Assembly (NCBI GenBank): GCA_965662345.1
Contig: CBFIHE010000014.1
Coordinates: 5,441 to 69,440 of the forward strand
Reading direction: 5' to 3'
DNA: 64,000 nucleotides
Origin: UBA6049 sp965662345
GTDB lineage: Bacteria; Bacteroidota; Bacteroidia; Flavobacteriales_G; Salibacteraceae
Shown: positions 61,616 through 64,000 of the stretch, piece by piece
Numbering within the stretch: position 1 is the stretch's first letter
Layout: each line of letters begins with the position of its first letter
Made by a program: the position numbers and the translations under genes
Notes under the pieces: generated by a model
Told to the model about the DNA's origin: nothing
Seen by the model: the letters and a program-made list of their open reading frames with translations, nothing else
The model's database searches: none

Positions 61616-64000
61616 ATGATAGCAACAATTTGTAATGCCAAAAAACAGCTCAAAAACCTTTTATGGTTGGGCTTTTTATTTTTTATAACAAACAGTGCTA
61701 TTGCTCAAACCCAAATAGGAGCCGAAACAGATGTCGATGCTTTGTTGCAATTGAAAACCCGGTTGGAACGCAGAAACGAAAATTTACAACCCCTTATCAA
61801 GGCTTACGAATCACGTTACGGGTCGTCATCAATCTTGGAAATAAGCGAAGATGGTACAGTGAGCCAGTTGGTGGGTTTTGACAAGAGTGGCTTGCCGGTG
61901 TATTACGTGACTGACAATTCGGATGCCGCGATTACCACGAGTACACAATTAGTTCATCCGGGTGGTGGAGCAGGTTACGGTTTAACAGGTTCAGGCATGC
62001 ACATAGGCGAATGGGACGGAGGGGCGGTTCGTTCAACGCATCAAGAATTAACAGGTAGAGTAGTGCAAGTAGACGGAGTCACCGGCCTGAGCGGACATGC
62101 TACTCATGTTGCAGGCACCATGATTGCTTCAGGAGTTAATCCTTTGGCAAAGGGTATGGCTTACCAAGCAAATCTGAGGGCACATGACTTTTATAATGAT
62201 GAACCTGAAATGGCAGCGTATGCGGCCACACCCAATGCGGTATTATCTAACCATTCTTACGGAACAATAACAGGTTGGTACTACAGTAGCACTGCAGGGG
62301 CGTGGCGCTGGTATGGAGACCTTTCTGTAAGTACTACAGAAGATTACTACTTTGGTTTCTACAACTATGGGGCGTATCTCTGGGATACCATAGCCTACGC
62401 AGCTCCCTATTACCTCATCGTAAAATCAGCAGGTAACGACAGAAACGATGCTTTACCCGGAACCCAGAATAATCAACACCAAGTATGGAATGGTGGCTGG
62501 GTGAACAGCAGCACACCACGTCCTGCTGATTGTCCAACAGGTTATGATTGTATATCAACCAACGGAAACGCAAAAAATATTCTTACCGTTGGCGCGGTAG
62601 ATGATATTCCGGGCGGGTGGAGTCAGCCTTCTGATGTCGTAATGAGTACATTCAGCGGTTGGGGGCCAACGGATGATGGTAGAATTAAGCCTGACCTTGT
62701 TGGTAACGGTATCGGACTTTATTCCTCTTACAGTGGGTCCAATACACAGTATACCGGTTCAAACGGAACTTCAATGAGCGCACCAAACGTTACGGGTTCT
62801 TTGGCTTTGATACAAGAGCATTACAAAAACTTGACCAGTAATTTTTTAAGATCTTCTGCGCTCAAAGGATTAGCAATTCATACCACAGATGAGGCCGGAC
62901 CTGCAGACGGACCTGATTATAAACATGGTTGGGGATTACTCAACACACGAAAAGCCGTAGATCTTTTGAGTGACACCCTAACGCATAAACTGCTCACGCA
63001 AGATCTATCTAACGGTGATTCATTGGTTTTTAGCTATTATTCAGATGGAACACAACCACTCCGAGCTACCATCTGTTGGACCGACCCTGCAGGAATTCCG
63101 GTGGCTCCGTCTTTGGATCCAACCACAGCCATGTTAGTTAATGATTTAGATTTACGGGTTCGTGCCAACAATTCGGGGGTGGTAAGCCAGCCGTATGTGT
63201 TAAACCCTGCGCTCCCCTCTCAAGCGGCTACCACGGGAGATAATTTCAGAGATAATGTGGAGCAGGTTTACATTGCTAACCCAACAGCCGGGTTCTATAC
63301 CATTACCATACGCCACAAGGGAATATTGGCAGCTCCTCAAACCGTTTCTTTGGTAGTATCAGGTTTAGCCCAGGCGCCATCAAGTAATTTGAATTGTGCT
63401 TCGGTTTCCATTGATCAAAATGACACAACGATTTGCGAAGGAAATACATTAACCATTAACTCGCAAATCGCCCATGATACCGTGGTGGTAGATTCTTTTA
63501 CAATGACATTTACCTCTGCTTTCTCTCATACTTCACCTGTGCTAAGTACAGGGAGCAATTACATCATTCGGGCGGAGGGGTCCTATTATTATGCGTGTTG
63601 CAACAGGGCCTGGGATCCTGCCTACAGGTACCTGTGGAATGGTTCATTTGGATTAGACCCAGTGAGCGCTTGGAAATTAAATGGGAGTTCTGTGAGACCT
63701 ACTCCCGATGTTTACAAAGCTTCTCACCAATATGATTACCCGATTACGGGGAATAATGCATCATTGGTTTTTTCATTTACAGATGTTTCCTATGGGGATA
63801 ATGGAGGGAGTTTAACTTTTGAAATCTTAGAGCTTGTTCCATTATCTTACCAATGGTCCACAGGCGACACCACCACCTCTATCAATGTAACACCCACCCA
63901 AACCACGACTTATTACGTAACCATTACAGATGGCGTAGGAAGCTGCACGGATAGCGTTACGGTAACTGTTGAAAATCCAACCGTTAATTTTGCGCAAGAC
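61616..64000 (+). CDS. Secreted subtilisin-like serine peptidase (S8), incomplete at window end
   Basis: 795 codons seen, still open at base 64000. Signal peptide to about residue 30 (FITNSAIAQ), a propeptide-like stretch, then the S8 domain: Asp134 in GEWDGGAV, His161 in GHATHVAGT, oxyanion Asn274 in KSAGND and Ser386 in GTSMSAPN form the catalytic set. After about 440 a beta-sandwich with CWTDPAG and LVNDLDLRV (as in the proprotein/kumamolisin-like S8A group with pre-peptidase-type C-domain), then Ig-like beta domains (from about 600, DTTICEGNTLTINSQIAHDT) with the WSTGDTTTSINVTP repeat block common in T9SS and gliding-associated proteins. A sorting domain would be expected beyond the window. 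Likely an extracellular protease. Confidence 0.9.
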   Translation, partial: MIATICNAKKQLKNLLWLGFLFFITNSAIAQTQIGAETDVDALLQLKTRLERRNENLQPLIKAYESRYGSSSILEISEDGTVSQLVGFDKSGLPVYYVTDNSDAAITTSTQLVHPGGGAGYGLTGSGMHIGEWDGGAVRSTHQELTGRVVQVDGVTGLSGHATHVAGTMIASGVNPLAKGMAYQANLRAHDFYNDEPEMAAYAATPNAVLSNHSYGTITGWYYSSTAGAWRWYGDLSVSTTEDYYFGFYNYGAYLWDTIAYAAPYYLIVKSAGNDRNDALPGTQNNQHQVWNGGWVNSSTPRPADCPTGYDCISTNGNAKNILTVGAVDDIPGGWSQPSDVVMSTFSGWGPTDDGRIKPDLVGNGIGLYSSYSGSNTQYTGSNGTSMSAPNVTGSLALIQEHYKNLTSNFLRSSALKGLAIHTTDEAGPADGPDYKHGWGLLNTRKAVDLLSDTLTHKLLTQDLSNGDSLVFSYYSDGTQPLRATICWTDPAGIPVAPSLDPTTAMLVNDLDLRVRANNSGVVSQPYVLNPALPSQAATTGDNFRDNVEQVYIANPTAGFYTITIRHKGILAAPQTVSLVVSGLAQAPSSNLNCASVSIDQNDTTICEGNTLTINSQIAHDTVVVDSFTMTFTSAFSHTSPVLSTGSNYIIRAEGSYYYACCNRAWDPAYRYLWNGSFGLDPVSAWKLNGSSVRPTPDVYKASHQYDYPITGNNASLVFSFTDVSYGDNGGSLTFEILELVPLSYQWSTGDTTTSINVTPTQTTTYYVTITDGVGSCTDSVTVTVENPTVNFAQD

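Overview
The window looks like chromosomal DNA of a member of the Bacteroidota, most likely a marine-type Flavobacteriales relative. The signs are a type IX secretion component (PorZ), several secreted proteins with T9SS-type C-terminal sorting domains, a TonB-dependent receptor paired with a DUF4249 lipoprotein, DUF4175, DUF2911 and DUF6089 proteins, a YbeY with the altered third metal-ligand position, and -7 promoter boxes of the Bacteroidota type (TANNTTTG). The genus cannot be named from sequence alone. Most of the window is ordinary, densely packed core genome. The accessory-looking part is the right end, from about 60.9 kb.

Layout. 0.1-5.7 kb: a small secreted protein whose signal peptide is broken by a frameshift, then a minus-strand run pepE-elbB-GT-C-GT2-GT-C (surface glycan or lipid-linked sugar synthesis). 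5.9-9.3 kb: TonB-dependent receptor, DUF4249 lipoprotein and a convergent small exported protein. 9.4-12.8 kb: leucyl aminopeptidase, ALDH7-type aldehyde dehydrogenase, lone receiver protein. 12.9-18.7 kb: WcaJ-type sugar-phosphate transferase, DUF2911 protein, a divergent GAF/PAS histidine kinase and REC-AraC regulator, and an unlisted 57-residue basic protein. 18.9-27.6 kb: secreted M1 peptidase, ligase-associated exonuclease with its ATP-dependent DNA ligase, PhoX-like secreted protein, di-haem peroxidase. 27.6-31.7 kb: pgi, rpiB, MORN_2 repeat protein. 31.8-38.0 kb: small membrane protein and an adaptor-RND-TolC efflux operon. 38-43.1 kb: nucleoid-associated protein, small membrane protein, thioredoxin-fold protein, tRNA-Cys, folB, gltX, DUF6089 barrel. 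43.2-53.2 kb: DUF4175, ybeY, mnmG, porZ, recO, DUF2805, asd. 53.2-59.8 kb: two very large secreted lamin-tail proteins. 59.9-64 kb: PfkB kinase, tRNA-Asn with a duplicated 3' end, gene debris, and a secreted subtilase that runs off the window.

Points that stand out: two parS-like partition sites exactly flank mnmG (one is identical to the B. subtilis parS 16-mer), with a weaker third copy 10 kb on, suggesting an origin-proximal location. The 3' end of tRNA-Asn is duplicated 148 bp downstream, like attachment sites, next to a beta-propeller gene fragment. Two adjacent secreted giants combine lamin-tail domains with OB-fold-like repeats resembling the non-catalytic part of ExeM-type extracellular nucleases, but carry no nuclease domain. 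The divergent asd/lamin-tail promoter is a perfect 16-bp palindrome made of two opposed -7 boxes. In at least three places the stop codon of a minus-strand gene lies inside the loop of a terminator hairpin.
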